From contig NW_024044348.1 of assembly GCF_014851395.1 (NCBI RefSeq), positions 30,399,874 to 30,463,873 of the forward strand: a DNA stretch of 64,000 nt, read 5' to 3'. Below, in pieces: positions 48,816 to 61,222 of the stretch (the stretch's first letter is position 1; each line of letters starts with the position of its first letter). The notes below the pieces were generated by a model. It searched no databases, was not told where the DNA came from, and worked only from the letters and a program-made list of their open reading frames with translations. Position numbers and translations under genes: made by a program. This stretch comes from Micropterus salmoides. Taxonomy: Eukaryota > Chordata > Actinopteri > Centrarchiformes > Centrarchidae.

Positions 48816-48867
48816 AGAGAGAAAGAGAAAGAGAAAGAGACAGAAACAGAGAAAGAAAGAGAGAGAG
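48816..48867. repeat. (GAAA)n/(GA)n purine-rich microsatellite
   Basis: Compound GAGAAA/GA tract of about 52 bp with two short cag interruptions. An octamer-type ATGCAAAT at 48801-48808 lies just upstream. Confidence 0.93.
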
Positions 48868-49799
48868 TGCACCAGAGAGAGCGCACTAAGACAAAGACAC
48901 AATGGGGTCTGTGAAGGTTCTATGTGTGCCCCACTCAGTCTGAGACTGTTGTTTAATTGCCATGTTTACCCAGCAACTACATCCCATGTCATTAGCACAC
49001 AGTGTAGTGTCATTTGTGTTGTCACACCACTCTACAGCACCATGGGGTCATTATTGCTTGACTGGCTTGAGCGGGGAAAATTGACATATTTTATGTGGGA
49101 AATCCTGATACACGCCATGGAGTTGTTTTCTCTGCGCTTTCAAACAGCCAAGGGGCCAATTAATTTTTGACCAGTCCATATTCCAGGGACTGCTGTTGCT
49201 TTTAATGGTCTGGTTAGCTCTGGCTCACGTGTCACTGTGTCTCATTTGATGAGACATATAACTGTAGTCTTGCTAACTGTATCCTAACAGGGTTAGGATA
49301 GATGAAAGAATACATACTAGGACTCTAAGAAAATTTTATATAAATGTATGAATGTACATATAAATATACATTAACATCTATGCATATAAGTTGAAAATAA
49401 TAATATAATAAATGCAAACTACAAAATTTTAAATGTTAATGTGAGTTTATCAAGTTATTTATCACTATTCAGTAACTAAGTTCTGGGCTTTGATGCTGAA
49501 ATCTGCAACTGTGGAAAAAAAGAGCTTAGCATAAGTAAAAGCTCGTAAATATTAAACATATTTGTGTCTAATTGTGTTTGTTACTGTTTGCATTATCCCC
49601 ACAAGAAATGATACCCAGAAAATAACAATTCTATTCTCTTTCTGTTATGTAGCTGGCTTCCTGTTCACAGCATATTAGCAACAAATACAGAGTTAGGAGG
49701 AGGAAGGGAATAAACACAAAACACAGAGTGGGAGGTGAAAAAAATCCCTCTCTGAATCCCTGACTGCCTGGTCAACACAGGTGGCAGATTCACAGGAAA
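48868..49799. other. Non-coding stretch, no gene seen
   Basis: Ordinary sequence turning strongly AT-rich at 49320-49560 (repeated taaatata/acatata words). No motif cluster or frame of note. Confidence 0.55.
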
Positions 49800-50340
49800 C
49801 AGATTTAATTATGCTCCTGGTAACAATGCTTTGTCCTTACAGCGGCTGACATCGCTGTTGACAAAGGCCGCCGCTGCATTCTAATCAGGAAACAAAATGC
49901 CGTGGAGCGCCCCAAAGCCCTGTCGGAGGATCATTAGCCAACCACCTCCCAGGATCCAGGGAAAGCAGCAGAGAGTACAGCCCTGACATACAGTACCATG
50001 CCATCAGGCAGACAGAGCCTGCTTTCCACCCTGGAGACTAAGGTCCACCAAGGGGAGAGGGGAGGAGAGAAGCTGACCGACAGATAGACAGAGCGACAGC
50101 CGCGTTGCCCTGCCCGGCCATCCCACCAGGGCTGAGCTTAACAAGAGGGCTGACAGGCTGCAGCTGGGTCCTGCCTAACGAAGGCAGAGACATTAGCGGG
50201 GCTGTACGTCTGTCTCATTAAAAGACATCAGCCCACCTTGATTTTCACACACACTGGCCAATTGCATGACAGCTCGGCATGCCACCAGCCAATGAGGGAG
50301 AGCGGCGCTGGGACACAGCCGGGCAGGTGACGTGAGGAGT
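49800..50340. promoter_or_regulatory. Candidate cis-regulatory island, GC-rich
   Basis: The left part (49800-49960) has a dense CpG-containing core (gacaaaggccgccgctgc near 49860) flanked by gcattctaatcagg. The right part (50210-50340) has CCAAT motifs at 50258-50262 and 50289-50293 and gcaggtgacgtgagg near 50324. Sequence between them is ordinary. Two elements, not one, are possible. No coding frame is supported. Confidence 0.3.
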
Positions 50341-51150
50341 TGTTGACATTACAGCGTGGGGAGGAACAGGGGTCAAATGTAAGGGTGACCCCTGTCTCAG
50401 GGACAGTGATGACCTCGTTAGAGGCCCCTGACAAAAAGAAGAACAACTGGGTGTCACCACTGTCATGGTATACACAGGTTGGCTGACATCACAGTTTCTT
50501 ATAGCTGCAGCACACACCGCCTCTCTATGACTAGTCTGTACTGCTGACACTGGGGCACTCACTAATGAGCATCAAAGGGCCTGTCCTTCAACTAGTAATG
50601 AGGACAGGTGACGACAATATCACATAATAACAGGGACTGGAACATGAGTCTGGAGAGGCCAGAGCAGTATGGATAAGATGAGAATAATTTCTTAAAGAGC
50701 TATCTCTAGTTTTTCCTCCTCACTGCGAACAGGATGTAGATGAATGAAAAATAATTAAAAATCAACCCCGCCATATTTTCAAATAGTGTTTTCTCAGCCG
50801 CAAACTAAATTCATAATGCTGGTAAAGATAAACTACACACAGTCCTAGCAGGGGTTCATAATTATGCGAAAGGGTCCCAGTGCAACACTATTATGGGCCC
50901 CTAGTCTCAACCCAGCCCTATATATATGGTTTCAGCATCCTTCTCTGTAGGTCTCCAGAGCTCAGTTTAAGAAGAGGATGAATAGAGTGATGAAGTGTGG
51001 GTCACATGTCTGTTTGATCCAGTGATAACGAGGGGGCTGGAGAAATAATCTATCAGCAATAATCCCTGACTCAGGAGACGTCTGCAACACACACTCACAC
51101 AGACGCATGCATGCACACAGATGACAGATGCACTCGAAGACACATATCCA
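50341..51150. other. Non-coding stretch, no gene seen
   Basis: Ordinary mixed sequence that grades into CA-rich DNA from 51090. Confidence 0.55.
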
Positions 51151-51153
51151 ACA

Positions 51154-51194
<41 letters not shown>
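51151..51194. repeat. (AC)n microsatellite
   Basis: AC tract of 44 bp with one phase slip (cc at 51160-51161). Its minus-strand reading gives a cysteine/valine-rich frame that is an artefact. Confidence 0.97.
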
Positions 51195-51196
<2 letters not shown>

Positions 51197-53047
51197 TCAC
51201 CATATTCAGCAGGCCTTCATTATCACTATAATGTGAAGCAGGGGAGCCTGCAACCAAAATGACCAATTATTCAGCATCAAGTATATCACCCTTCATTCAC
51301 TCACTGAGATTTATTACCATAAGATACCAGGTCAGTGTAAACGGCTGAAAACTGAAGGCAGACAGGCAGACAGATAATGCTGTTTATTATTTTGAGAGGT
51401 ACAGGCAGAGAACATTGCACCATTGGGACCTTGCTGAATCTCAGTTGAAAAGCGAGCACGTAAAACACACAGGAGAGGTTATCAAGGAAAAGATGCTATA
51501 CTCTACACCGATAAATCATTTATAATGTGTACCATAACATTTCCCTCTCTACTTTAGTCACAGAGAAGGGTAGGATCCCATTTCCTGCCTTGGTCCGTGT
51601 AAAGATAATCATGTATCCATTTACATTTCCCATAAAGGAATATGGAGATGAGGTGGAGAGTCAGCAGGGGGTTCCTGACACACAGACACAGTCACAAATG
51701 TATTTGCCTTGCTATGCTGTCACAATCAGGACATTCTGAACTATCACAGATTTAGATTAGAAGCTGTCAGTGTTTTCGTTGCAGACACTGTTCGCAAATG
51801 AAAAGCTGAGGCGAAGCGAATGAACAAAACAACATCCTAATGATTGTTTATACAGTGGAAACATGAAGCAATTTTGGCTGATTATCAGGACAATGTCTGC
51901 CAATGACACCATTGTTAGTATACAGGCCAGAGCAAAAAAAAAAAAGACTGATTGAGAACAAAGCAGAGACAGCTGAACCCATCATCTTTTATTCATTACA
52001 TAAATGACATTTTAACAAGAGAAAATACCTCATTATTGCTTCATTATACTGTATTAGATCTCTGTCTAGCAGAGTGATAGAGTGATAGTGCTTTTATGAA
52101 TATCAATATGTTTAGACAGGGAGTTTGTGAAGACCTCAGCCAAGGTCAAAGCTATATGTTATGACAACACAAACCATGATGAAACAGTAAAGTCAATAGA
52201 CAGTGGAAGACTAGCGATACGAGTCTAAAATCGTTTTGGTCTGAAATCATCAAGGTTTACATGGATGTTGTAAAATTCAATGGGATATGGTTTTGTCTGC
52301 ATTCTGCGAATGTTTTAATAGCTAATAACTATTACAACATTGTGTGATATATATTTAGTATAAAATACTGTAGGCCTGTACTATAATTTTGATGTTCCAT
52401 TACTCTAGAGTGGTAATTATTCTGACCAGTGATCACTATGGTCTTTAGTGTACCTGAATGTAGTAGGCCTGTTTTCTGATTATACAGAATTATCCAGCAT
52501 AATTATTTATTACACAACCTTTTTATGACAAAACATTTAAAAAAAATTTTTTTAAATGGCCCGATGATTTATATTCACATTTTTTGTTTTTGCAGTCGCT
52601 GAAAAATGTACATGTCAATCAAAGTGAGGCGAGTGCTCCCTGACAAGTGAGAATAGTTTATTCAAATTGGTCTGGTGACCGAGAGCCGAGTACAGTAAAT
52701 GTCTGAATACACAATGAGGTATTTATGAAAAATGCGGCTACGTTGTCCTCCATTCTAAAAAAGCATTACACTCACTCGAGAAGGAAAGTGGAAATGTTGA
52801 CCTTTATGCTCTAGAGTATATGCACACATATACAGTCCTGCACACACATTTGTGCACATGCACACACATCCAGAAAACAGAAAAACTCCTCTCTCACATA
52901 TCCCACCTCAACTCGGGGGATGTTATCTCAAATAATTACCGGTGGCCTCTCCCTGTCCCCAGTGGCTGCTGCTTGTGAGCAAGTAGAGACAACAGTAGGT
53001 CACAGTGGAGGGTCTGCTCTAGGAAGAAGCAAGAGTGTTAGCAGAGA
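51195..53047. other. Non-coding stretch, no gene seen
   Basis: Ordinary, AT-rich from 51980 to 52600. Holds an A12 run at 51934-51945 and a 25-bp near-perfect AT palindrome at 52534-52558 (reported separately). Frames are short. Confidence 0.55.
52534..52558. repeat. AT-rich palindrome
   Basis: Reads catttaaaaaaa, one central A, tttttttaaatg: 12-bp perfect arms about one base. Could extrude as a cruciform; most likely a chance product of A- and T-runs. Confidence 0.9.
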
Positions 53048-53078
53048 TGGTGATGGTGGTGGTGGTGGTGGTGGGGGT
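53048..53078. repeat. (GGT)n trinucleotide repeat
   Basis: Imperfect GGT repeat of about 31 bp starting with ggtgatggt and ending ggtgggggtg. Confidence 0.9.
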
Positions 53079-53094
53079 GTGGAAGATCTGAGAC

Positions 53095-53340
53095 TGGCCT
53101 CCTATGGCCCTGGCAACAGCTCTTAATTAACCACCCAGGTATTCCTGAGCCTCACGGCCCACTGCCCGGCTGGCCATATGGCTGGAGCTGCGCCATAGCC
53201 ATAATTGCCAGGGGAAACACTGCATCAAAAAGAGCTCAGCCAACATAAAGCTTGTGTAAATTATTTTTAATGGTTCCCTTCTGGCAGAAGCACGTGTTTG
53301 TCATCTCAAAAAGAGCGGCTGAGCGATTTATTTGCCCTTG
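53095..53340. promoter_or_regulatory. Candidate cis-regulatory island
   Basis: Starts with TTAATTAA at 53123-53130, then ggctggccatatggctgg near 53169, gccataattgccagg near 53197, and gtaaattatttttaatgg near 53256. The middle is GC-rich with few repeats. Texture fits a conserved element. Confidence 0.33.
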
Positions 53341-53409
53341 ACCCCTCTTTTCCATGCACTTGCTCCCTGCTTGACAGTGTGACCTGTGTACCTGATTCTA
53401 GCTGGTGTC

Positions 53410-53459
53410 TCACACACAGACACACACACACACACATGCACACACACACATACACACAG
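53410..53459. repeat. Imperfect (CA)n microsatellite
   Basis: CA repeat of about 50 bp with ga, tg and ta interruptions. Confidence 0.93.
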
Positions 53460-53689
53460 AGCCATTAGCACTATTAGGAAGCAGCCCAGCACTCTCCCCT
53501 GCTTGAGTGAGTGGTTATAATGCACAGACAAAAAGGCATTTCGCTTTGTGCCCTTAGCCACTTCAGAATGACTCCTCGATGTTGTATTTAATTATTGGTC
53601 ACTACATTGCCTTAAATCTATATTAAATTCTAACATACAAGCTAAATATGCCCTCTGTTATAAATGTAACATTAAAGAACAGATGGTGC

Positions 53690-53960
53690 AAAACATGATT
53701 AATTAATTACTTTAAAAAGTGCACTGCCTGTATTTCATATTTCATTGAAAGCCAGTTGCAGTCCCTCATCAAGATCTCACCTCGTATGCTCCTGACAGCC
53801 ATCTTGACTTTGCCATTAGAGGAAAGGAGAAGAAAAGGAACTAGAGATTATGATTTGGCCTTTCGGTTTGTAATTACCTAATCTGTTGTTCTAATGGCCT
53901 CCTCATCATTTCGTGAACAAGCATCTCTAAAGGGATGAAAATTGTAGTGAAATTGGTTCC
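53690..53960. promoter_or_regulatory. Candidate cis-regulatory island
   Basis: Begins with TAATTAATTA at 53700-53709, followed by tttcggtttgtaattacc near 53861, and ttctaatggcctcc near 53890. The inner segment agccatcttgactttgcc near 53799 is of high complexity. No frame or simple repeat. Confidence 0.36.
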
Positions 53961-55249
53961 ATGCCTGTCCTTTCTTCTCTCCTACTCCCACCTTCACTCT
54001 CTCCCTCTCCTTCTGTCTCTTTCTCTTTCAGTTTGGATTGCTAATCGTCCCAGGAGGGGTCCAGGAGGGATAAAGTAGCAGCTCATTGCAGTTTTCCGCT
54101 TGTGTTATTTTTGACCATCGGTCTTGTACAAGGATGTTGTTGTGAAGAAGGGGAGAGGGGGAGACAGTGTTCAGTGGCCTCTGAGGTGGGTTACGACTGC
54201 TGGCTTTCCCCTGTCTGGTGGCTACTCACAATATGTCAGGAACACAGAACATTTCCATGCCCCTGCTCCCCCTCCGTAAGTCTCACGCCAGGGTATCGGT
54301 GAGATGTTTTTTTAAGGAAGTGGCTAGCAATCTGGTCAGAGCGACCTCACATCTGCCCTGCTAATGAGAAGGCTGGCCTCCTCCCAATTCGCCTCCCTAA
54401 ACACTGTCCTTACCCACACAGGTCATGTCCTCCAAGGAGCTGAACTAACACAATACAATGCACACACATACACGGAGGCAAGCACAGAGACATGAGTGCA
54501 TTTGCACGCAAACACAACAACACACTGATATGCACGTACGCAAAATATAAAAAAAAAAAAAAATGCATGCACAAACACCACAAGTGTTTAAAGTGTACAC
54601 ATTAAAGTCCCCTACTCAGGTGCAAAGACAACAGCTTGTGAGGGCAACACATATAGAATGTACACTGTTGCAAACACAAAGGCACATAAAACATACAGTA
54701 CATATACTGTTCAGATACATACTAAAGCAGACTCATATATGTAATGCTTAGCCCCTGGTATTAATCTGCACTACTACAGCTACATGCCTAACTGTAATCC
54801 TTACTGTAACGTTTATGTAAAAACAGCCATTTTGAAGGCCAAAATACCCTCACTTGCAAAGTCTGAATTGGTCCTCACAAACATAGAATTACACAAGGGC
54901 AGACAGACACACACACACACACGCACAAAGTAATATACCCTACTCCCACCCAACTGTCTTATTCAAATACAGACCATAAACCTCAGAAAAAACACTCACA
55001 AACAAACACATAGGACTCAGCTACTCCTTAGTCCAAACTCCAACTTAATGACTTGGTTGACGCTTAGAACCACACACAGTGCAGTTGAGTGGAAATGAAA
55101 GCATAATTGCCACCATAGATCCAACACATACTGAAAATAATACAAGCATGCATTCATGCATTTAACCACACCATCAGCCCACTCTCTTGGCGACATCAGA
55201 GTCATTACTAGAATATATTTTTATGGTGTTTTCTAAAAGCCATCAGAGA
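53961..55249. other. Non-coding stretch with CA-rich DNA
   Basis: Pyrimidine tract at 53960-54030 ending in tttcag, then GC-mixed sequence to about 54430. CA-rich, A-rich DNA follows, with an A15 run at 54549-54563 and a short (AC)n at 54908-54926. No gene. Confidence 0.5.
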
Positions 55250-55470
55250 TGAATCACACTATCAGGCCGGCGTTGCCAAACAGACCCTGCGTATTAACTT
55301 GATGCAAAGCCAGTTTAATGTACCTGAATTCTGAAATAGCTCCAAATCGCCTGATTGGCGGTTATTGCACCTTAGGCCAATGAGAGGGCGACAGAGGCGG
55401 CTCGTTCGCAGCTTTAATGAGCCCCACACAGTGAGACATGGAATGAGATATCCCCAGTACAGACTAATCT
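55250..55470. promoter_or_regulatory. Candidate cis-regulatory island with inverted CCAAT pair
   Basis: Contains ATTGG at 55354-55358 and CCAAT at 55377-55381, an inverted CCAAT-box pair. Several CpGs (ggccggcgttgcc near 55266, gcggctcgttcgcagc near 55396), and gctttaatgagcc near 55412, add to it. The GC-richer core stands out from the AT- and CA-rich flanks. Confidence 0.38.
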
Positions 55471-58400
55471 AAAATGCCCTAAAACAGCAGGTCCATAAAT
55501 TAAGCAAAAGACACACAAGCCAGAAACAGCAAACGCTTTGTAAAGCAGCCTTTTGTGCTGTCACTTTGACTTGTACTTACTGAGAGTCTGTCTTGCTGCC
55601 TCTCTGACTGTCTGCTTGCCAGCTCTTGAGTAATTTTGCCATGTTCTAACCCTGAGATACCAAGCCGAATTTTTTTAGTCCCCTTTCTTCTCAGGTTACA
55701 AAGCAAAAGAAAATTGATAACACAAGGGGTTTGCACCAAGTTTCCTGCCATATGCCCCCTCTACATCCTCACCCTTCTCACCCTGGTCCCTTCAACCCCA
55801 TCTCACTTGAGCTCTCTTAATAAAAGGTTCAGTACTAGAGGAAGCTGGAGTTCACAGCACAAAAATATTACGCTTTCTCCCCCAGTCTTGTGTGGCTTTT
55901 GCAATTTCATTGTTCAAGAGAGTGAAAGAGCGTGAAACAGTAAAAAGACACATAGAGAGAGATGATGAGAGAAAAAACATTATGTACACACATTATCCAC
56001 AATTTAGAGTACTCTGATATGACAGCTGAGTCTTAAGTGAAGATGTACGCATTATTCTCACAATGTTGGTTGTTAATGATATTCTGTAGCCATTCCTATG
56101 TGACTACAAAGTACAAATGCACACTTTAGATACACTATTGTGCCAAAATGTTTTGACACCAAAAAGCATTACATTACTTGGCAACATATAGTGAACCAAA
56201 ATGTGCAGGGCTTTCATTTTCACATTCTTTGACCATACCATGTTTATCATCATCATCATGGTCATTATATGCACAATCTCAGTACTCGTTATTACCCATC
56301 TTACAATCATCGATCCAGTCATCAAGGAATCATTAACACTTAACAGCACTGAATGGTAAAAAGAAAAAGTTCAAATGTGTGCTTATCTGTTTATTGCCAA
56401 AATCCTCTCCTCCTCCTATCTCGGCCCTGGTATATCCTTAATCAACTCTCTATCTGTTACATCCTCTCCTCATTTCTCCCTCTGGATCTGTCAGGTAGCA
56501 GGAGCCGCTGATTGCGTCGCTGCCAAAAGTCAAATTAATGCTTTAGGTATTTGTTGCTACTACCACAACCTTGTTGATTGGCTATAAAGCTCTTAGTGGT
56601 CTGTTTAGGATCTGACTACTGGATGTAAGTGATTTATGTGAAACAAAAGAACAACAAGTACACAAATGAAAATGTATTTCAGTTTGATAATGACAGAAGA
56701 AGTGGAAGTACCACCAAAAAGGTGGTGGTCCCAGTGTGGGAAGCTGTGTATCATTTTGTCCACCACTTATTAAACACTGAGAGTGAGAATGTGGTCTGTC
56801 TATGTGTCAGCCATTTGACGGACTGTCGACATGTGACAAATTCACTTTGTGGTTTGTGTAGCTAGTGCCTAGCGCATGCATGGTGCACAGTGGGAGGAAG
56901 GAAAAAAACAGGTGGGAGGTTCACTGAAATGAGGCAGCGCAAATTGAGTTGTTGGTATTTTGGTGGGGATTGGGTCTAAGATCTTAATTAAATACCCTCC
57001 AATTAGTAGATGCATTTTAATCAGTATAAAAATGTAAATTTAATGTGGTTAAAGCAGGAATGTCAGTAAAGCAGTTTGCATTAATTTATAAATGAATATG
57101 GGTGAGTGTTACAGTTACTTTAGACTGCATGAAAAGCTTCACCTTCAGTTCATTAAATCCCTGCAGCCATCTAAAGGCAGCAGGAGACGTGATTTGTTTA
57201 AGAGGTATCTTTGGCAGATGCTACTACAATCACATACTTCTACACATGTTAGACTGGTCAGTTCTAACTCAGTTTTAACTCAGCACCTTCCAAACAAATA
57301 TATTATTTCCTAAAAAAGTGTCATTCCATAGGTCAACCAGTTGTTGTCATGCTTCACTGTCATCTCACCCTTCGATCTGTATTTGAATTCACCCATCGCC
57401 TTTTACTACACCTTCATGAACCCAAAATACAAGATACACTTGTATACAGTCCATACGCCCAAGACCCATCACCTTGCACTTGTTGTTGCATTAGTGTGAT
57501 TCCATTAGGACCCTTAGAATAAATGTTAGGACAGTATAGCCAAAATGTCAATCTGCTGTAAAATCCTGCTCCAAAGCATTATTGTTTAGTAGAAATATGT
57601 AGTGGAAGTAAAACAGAGATTGGAGTTTCAGAAAATGGTTCAGCAACGAATGGTTTTGGTGTCAGACCTGACTAGGCTCACCAATTTCCCCCAGTAGTCA
57701 AGAAGCATGCAGTAAAGTACAGCACAACAGCCCATAGTAGCGTCAAAGGACCAGAAAGCGGTGAAACCTTGAGACGTGTTGTTTGTGAAGTCAAGGGTTT
57801 TGCAGCTCTCCCAGATGTTCCAAATCTTACTTCATGAGGTGGGTTTACTAAAAATACATTACAACTCTTAATCACAAGTGTTGTAAGTATAACCACTAAC
57901 TGACAAACAATACAGAGAAAAATATATTTGCTTAGTCAGTGCATTAACTGTTCAAGTTTCCTCATGAAACACCCCTCCAGTTGAAACAGAATGAATCAGA
58001 GGTCTCATTCTGAGGTCAGAGAGGTAACTGTGTGGTAGTGGTAATACTAGGCCGTGTGTTTTCATCTTCAGACGTACCGACTGTCGCACAGTGTCACCGC
58101 CCCTCCTCGGAGACAGCATCAATTAAAGCTTACTGTCAAAAATCCAGTGCATTGTCTCACACTAGCCACTTAATGCATCTTGGACAAATGACTGGAGATT
58201 GTGACCTGAGAGAAAACAATTTTCTTTTCAAACTGCTTCTTAAAACACAATAGCTTGGAAAGTGAAGCAAGGACGTGGATTTATGCAAATGGAATGGTGG
58301 TTTGGTGTTGGAAGTGTAAACAGCAGAGTCTAAATGGACTGTGGTGGTACATTTTTTCCCAAACTTTGTTTTGTCAAAGAGTTTCCAGCTTGCAAGGTTT

Positions 58401-58943
58401 ATAGCTTATACTGTAGTGGTGGTTGGATTAAATCTGAGGAGAGGCAAAGGGAGGAACAGTGACCCACATTAGGCCAACTGTGGGATAACTTCACACACAT
58501 CACACATGCAGAATTACTGGTGGAGCCATGACACTCTTCTGATTGCTAATTAGTACTTGAATCGACTGGTTCTCAGTAGAACAACTTGAGGATTTCAAGC
58601 ATGAACAAAATGTCAACGGCTCTAATGGCCTTTTCTCACTGTTCCCCACTGCTGCCTGTTTCTCTCCATCCCTCCTTTCATTGCTGACACCAATGATAAG
58701 GGTGTTGCACCCCCTCCCAAAGTTGAGGATGTGTGTCCAGCACCTCTCTAGTATGTCAGATGTTAAGTTTGTGCCTTGCCAACTGGAGACAGCACAAATT
58801 GACAGATTTGGTCAAGTGGAAAGTATAAGAAATGAAGCACTAGACAGCACCCATGTATTCTCCAGTCTGCCTTTACCTGTGAGAAACATCAGGTATCTAG
58901 TCAGACTTAGCTAGTGAACACAGTATAAGGTGTGGATGTGTCC
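55471..58943. other. Non-coding stretch, no gene seen
   Basis: Ordinary DNA with a short (CAT)n near 56246-56262, and an octamer-type ATGCAAAT at 58283-58290. The sequence ctgtcag directly followed by gtagca near 56495 is a weak splice-like pair. Open frames do not exceed 99 codons. Confidence 0.5.
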
Positions 58944-58962
58944 TGTGTGTGTGTGTGTGTGT
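58944..58962. repeat. Short (GT)n microsatellite
   Basis: An uninterrupted 19-bp GT tract. Confidence 0.95.
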
Positions 58963-59189
58963 AAAAGAGAGCAGGAGAAAAGTATCAGCCCATAAGCTTC
59001 ATTTTTACATGCAGTCTGGCCTAATTAAGAAATATGGAAAAGGTTCAAGAGCTTAGAAGAGTAGTCAATTGACCTTCTCATCACTATACAAGAGAGAGAG
59101 ATGAAGACTGGCTGGCAATGGGGATGGTGACCAACTCTGTCAAGGGAAGGAGGGACATCTATAACGAGAACAATCAAGTGGCACCCAGA

Positions 59190-59570
59190 GCAGACGGCGA
59201 AGAGATCCTCCTAATAATTGGTTCCATTAAAGCCTTTTTAAAGTGCAACTCTGTCTCAGATAAGCCAAGGCACTGTCCGTTTGCTCATCTCCTTGTCATG
59301 GTAATTTAGCCAGGCTAAATGATGCCTGCAGGAGCTCACAGGCCTCTATTCTTGGACCAGACAAAAGAAATATCATCTCAGCCATAGGTTTGTGTAATCT
59401 GGAATTAGGCACCATTTAGAGCGACACAGGCGGAGTGGTTTGTGTGGCCGAGGGCCATTGCTGCTGTAAATGGAGATTGAAGAGGTGGAGATGAGGAACA
59501 GAGAGAAAAAGAGATGGTAATATTTGACAAACGCATTATCAGAATGGGCTCATCATGGCCCTCAACACTT
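59190..59570. promoter_or_regulatory. Candidate cis-regulatory island
   Basis: Contains TAATAATTG at 59212-59220 running into gttccattaaagcc, ggtaatttagccaggctaa near 59299, and ggaattaggcaccattta near 59400. It is free of simple repeats and of frames above 63 codons. Confidence 0.32.
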
Positions 59571-60159
59571 AAGGCAAGAAAGTGGTACCACTTGAGGAAA
59601 GAAATCTAAAGTACTGTTTGTTTTTCAGGTTGTCTTGGGCTTTTTTCTACATAAATGATTATACATTTTATCCAATTAATCTTGATACCACAATTGCAGT
59701 ATGCTGCTGGATAAGAGATGGTTTGCTTTGGTTGAGCCACAGAGTGGTAATGGTATTAGAGCAGATAGCTTCAAACATTCACAATAACTTTAGCTGTTCA
59801 GCACCCAAAAAGCATACATGGTCAGCAGAAAGTGGGTCAAGTTTTTTATTAACCTTTTTTGAAAGATCATTCTCTGCTATGTAGTATTAATAATAAATTG
59901 GTAACTAGTGATGATGCTGATAATAAGTTGATATTCAAGCCAAAGAAATACAAGTCCCACATACTGTAATGGTCTGCTGTTCATTTGTATTGCTGCATGA
60001 CAGCAGAATAATGAAACGTCATAATGCTGAGACAAGGAATACAAATTTTTGTTTTAGGATTTTTTTTTGGGATGGAAATGGCTATGAAAGGAATTATCAT
60101 GGCAATCATGAAAATTATTGCTTTAATCACAGTTTTGGCAATAGGGTATTATTGTTGCC
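59571..60159. other. Non-coding stretch, no gene seen
   Basis: AT-rich DNA. An open frame of 100 codons at 59582-59884 has no recognisable family. Confidence 0.5.
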
Positions 60160-61045
60160 TGCAAACTAGTGTACATTTACTTCAGTTACATGCACTTAAG
60201 TCACTTTTTTGAGTAAATTGTACTTGTAATTGTACTTTTTACTCTGTCTTGGATACATTCCTTGTGCTACTACTGTTTATTTATTATTTTATGCATTCAT
60301 GCACATTCCTTTCTATTGTGCTCTATTATCCTAGTGCAGCCCTGCATCTACATGACTTGGTTCAAAGCAGCAGGAGGATGGCTTTCAAATAGCGCTTGCA
60401 GCTAATTTACAGATGATGGTACTGTGCATCCGGCTCTGGTTGTGCACGCTGGTCTGAAGTGAACAGAGAATTGTGCTGACGCTGAACTGATAGAGCGCAG
60501 TAAGAGTCTGTGATGGTAATGCTAATAAGTTTAATCATAGATACACACAGTATATCATGCTACAAAACTACTACTACTCCTGCTTTGTGCCGTGATGTAA
60601 ATATTCTCACACCTGATGTGTGGCTATCTATGATGGGAACTGGAACTTCTATACTGCAATTATCAAACTTTAAGGAGGCTATAACATGTTAACACTTTTT
60701 TATTTTTACTTTTTGACATTAACAGCATGGTCTGTTATGCACATACACACAATTTTGCAAGTGTATTGTAAAAATATCTTTACTTATGGGTGTACTTACT
60801 GTAATAGAGTATAATATTAATGTCATATTTAGTGATCCCACTAGAGAAATACAGACAAATAGAATGGAAATATTATCCTGGTGTATATGTGTCTGGTTAT
60901 CTAATCAGGAGATGACTACTTATCATTTCATCACAAATAAATGCAGGTGTGTGTTACTTCTCCTTGAGTACTTGTTTTTGCAAAGGAATAGTACTTTTAC
61001 TTGAGTACAGCTTTTGGTTACTCTACCCACCTCTGCTGCAAACCT
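60160..61045. mobile_element. Probable non-autonomous repeat with Ttacttgagta end
   Basis: The right end (about 60945-61045) contains gagtac words, gtacttttacttgagtac, and then gttactctacccacctctg, a phrase I know as the end of very common fish repeats. The left part (60165-60245) carries related words (agtcacttttttgagtaaatt, cttgtaattgtac). The middle is unrelated and has no transposase. Family and exact left edge are uncertain; the right end is the secure part. Confidence 0.45.
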
Positions 61046-61185
61046 AATCAAATCTAATTGAACAGTACTTTATCATTCACCTAACATAAGCAAACTGAAA
61101 ACAACATATGCACTGCATAATGCTCATTTGGACATACACGCTTTGTGATTGTGCATATGTCCAAGAGTTTGCACTGATCTGTGAT
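61046..61185. other. Non-coding spacer
   Basis: Short AT-rich spacer between the repeat and the hairpin. Confidence 0.5.
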
Positions 61186-61222
61186 TCTAATTGTGTTGTT
61201 AAAATACAACAACACAATTAGA
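61186..61222. repeat. Perfect inverted repeat (hairpin)
   Basis: Left arm tctaattgtgttgtt (61186-61200), loop aaaatac (61201-61207), right arm aacaacacaattaga (61208-61222). The 15-bp arms are perfectly complementary. It could be an element remnant, a cruciform or an RNA hairpin; it is too short for a normal microRNA precursor. Confidence 0.95.

Noticed and set aside
54032..54184. Possible exon after a long pyrimidine tract ending tttcag
   Set aside because: All frames stop within about 15 codons and the next donor is weak; a terminal exon is possible, but nothing supports it.
58283..58290. Octamer ATGCAAAT as evidence of an enhancer
   Set aside because: I noted four perfect octamers in the window (4935, 31655, 48801, 58283); about two are expected by chance, so a lone octamer carries little weight.
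59799..59820. REST/RE1-like half site gttcagcaccc
   Set aside because: Only the left half is present; the right half (ggacagc) is missing.
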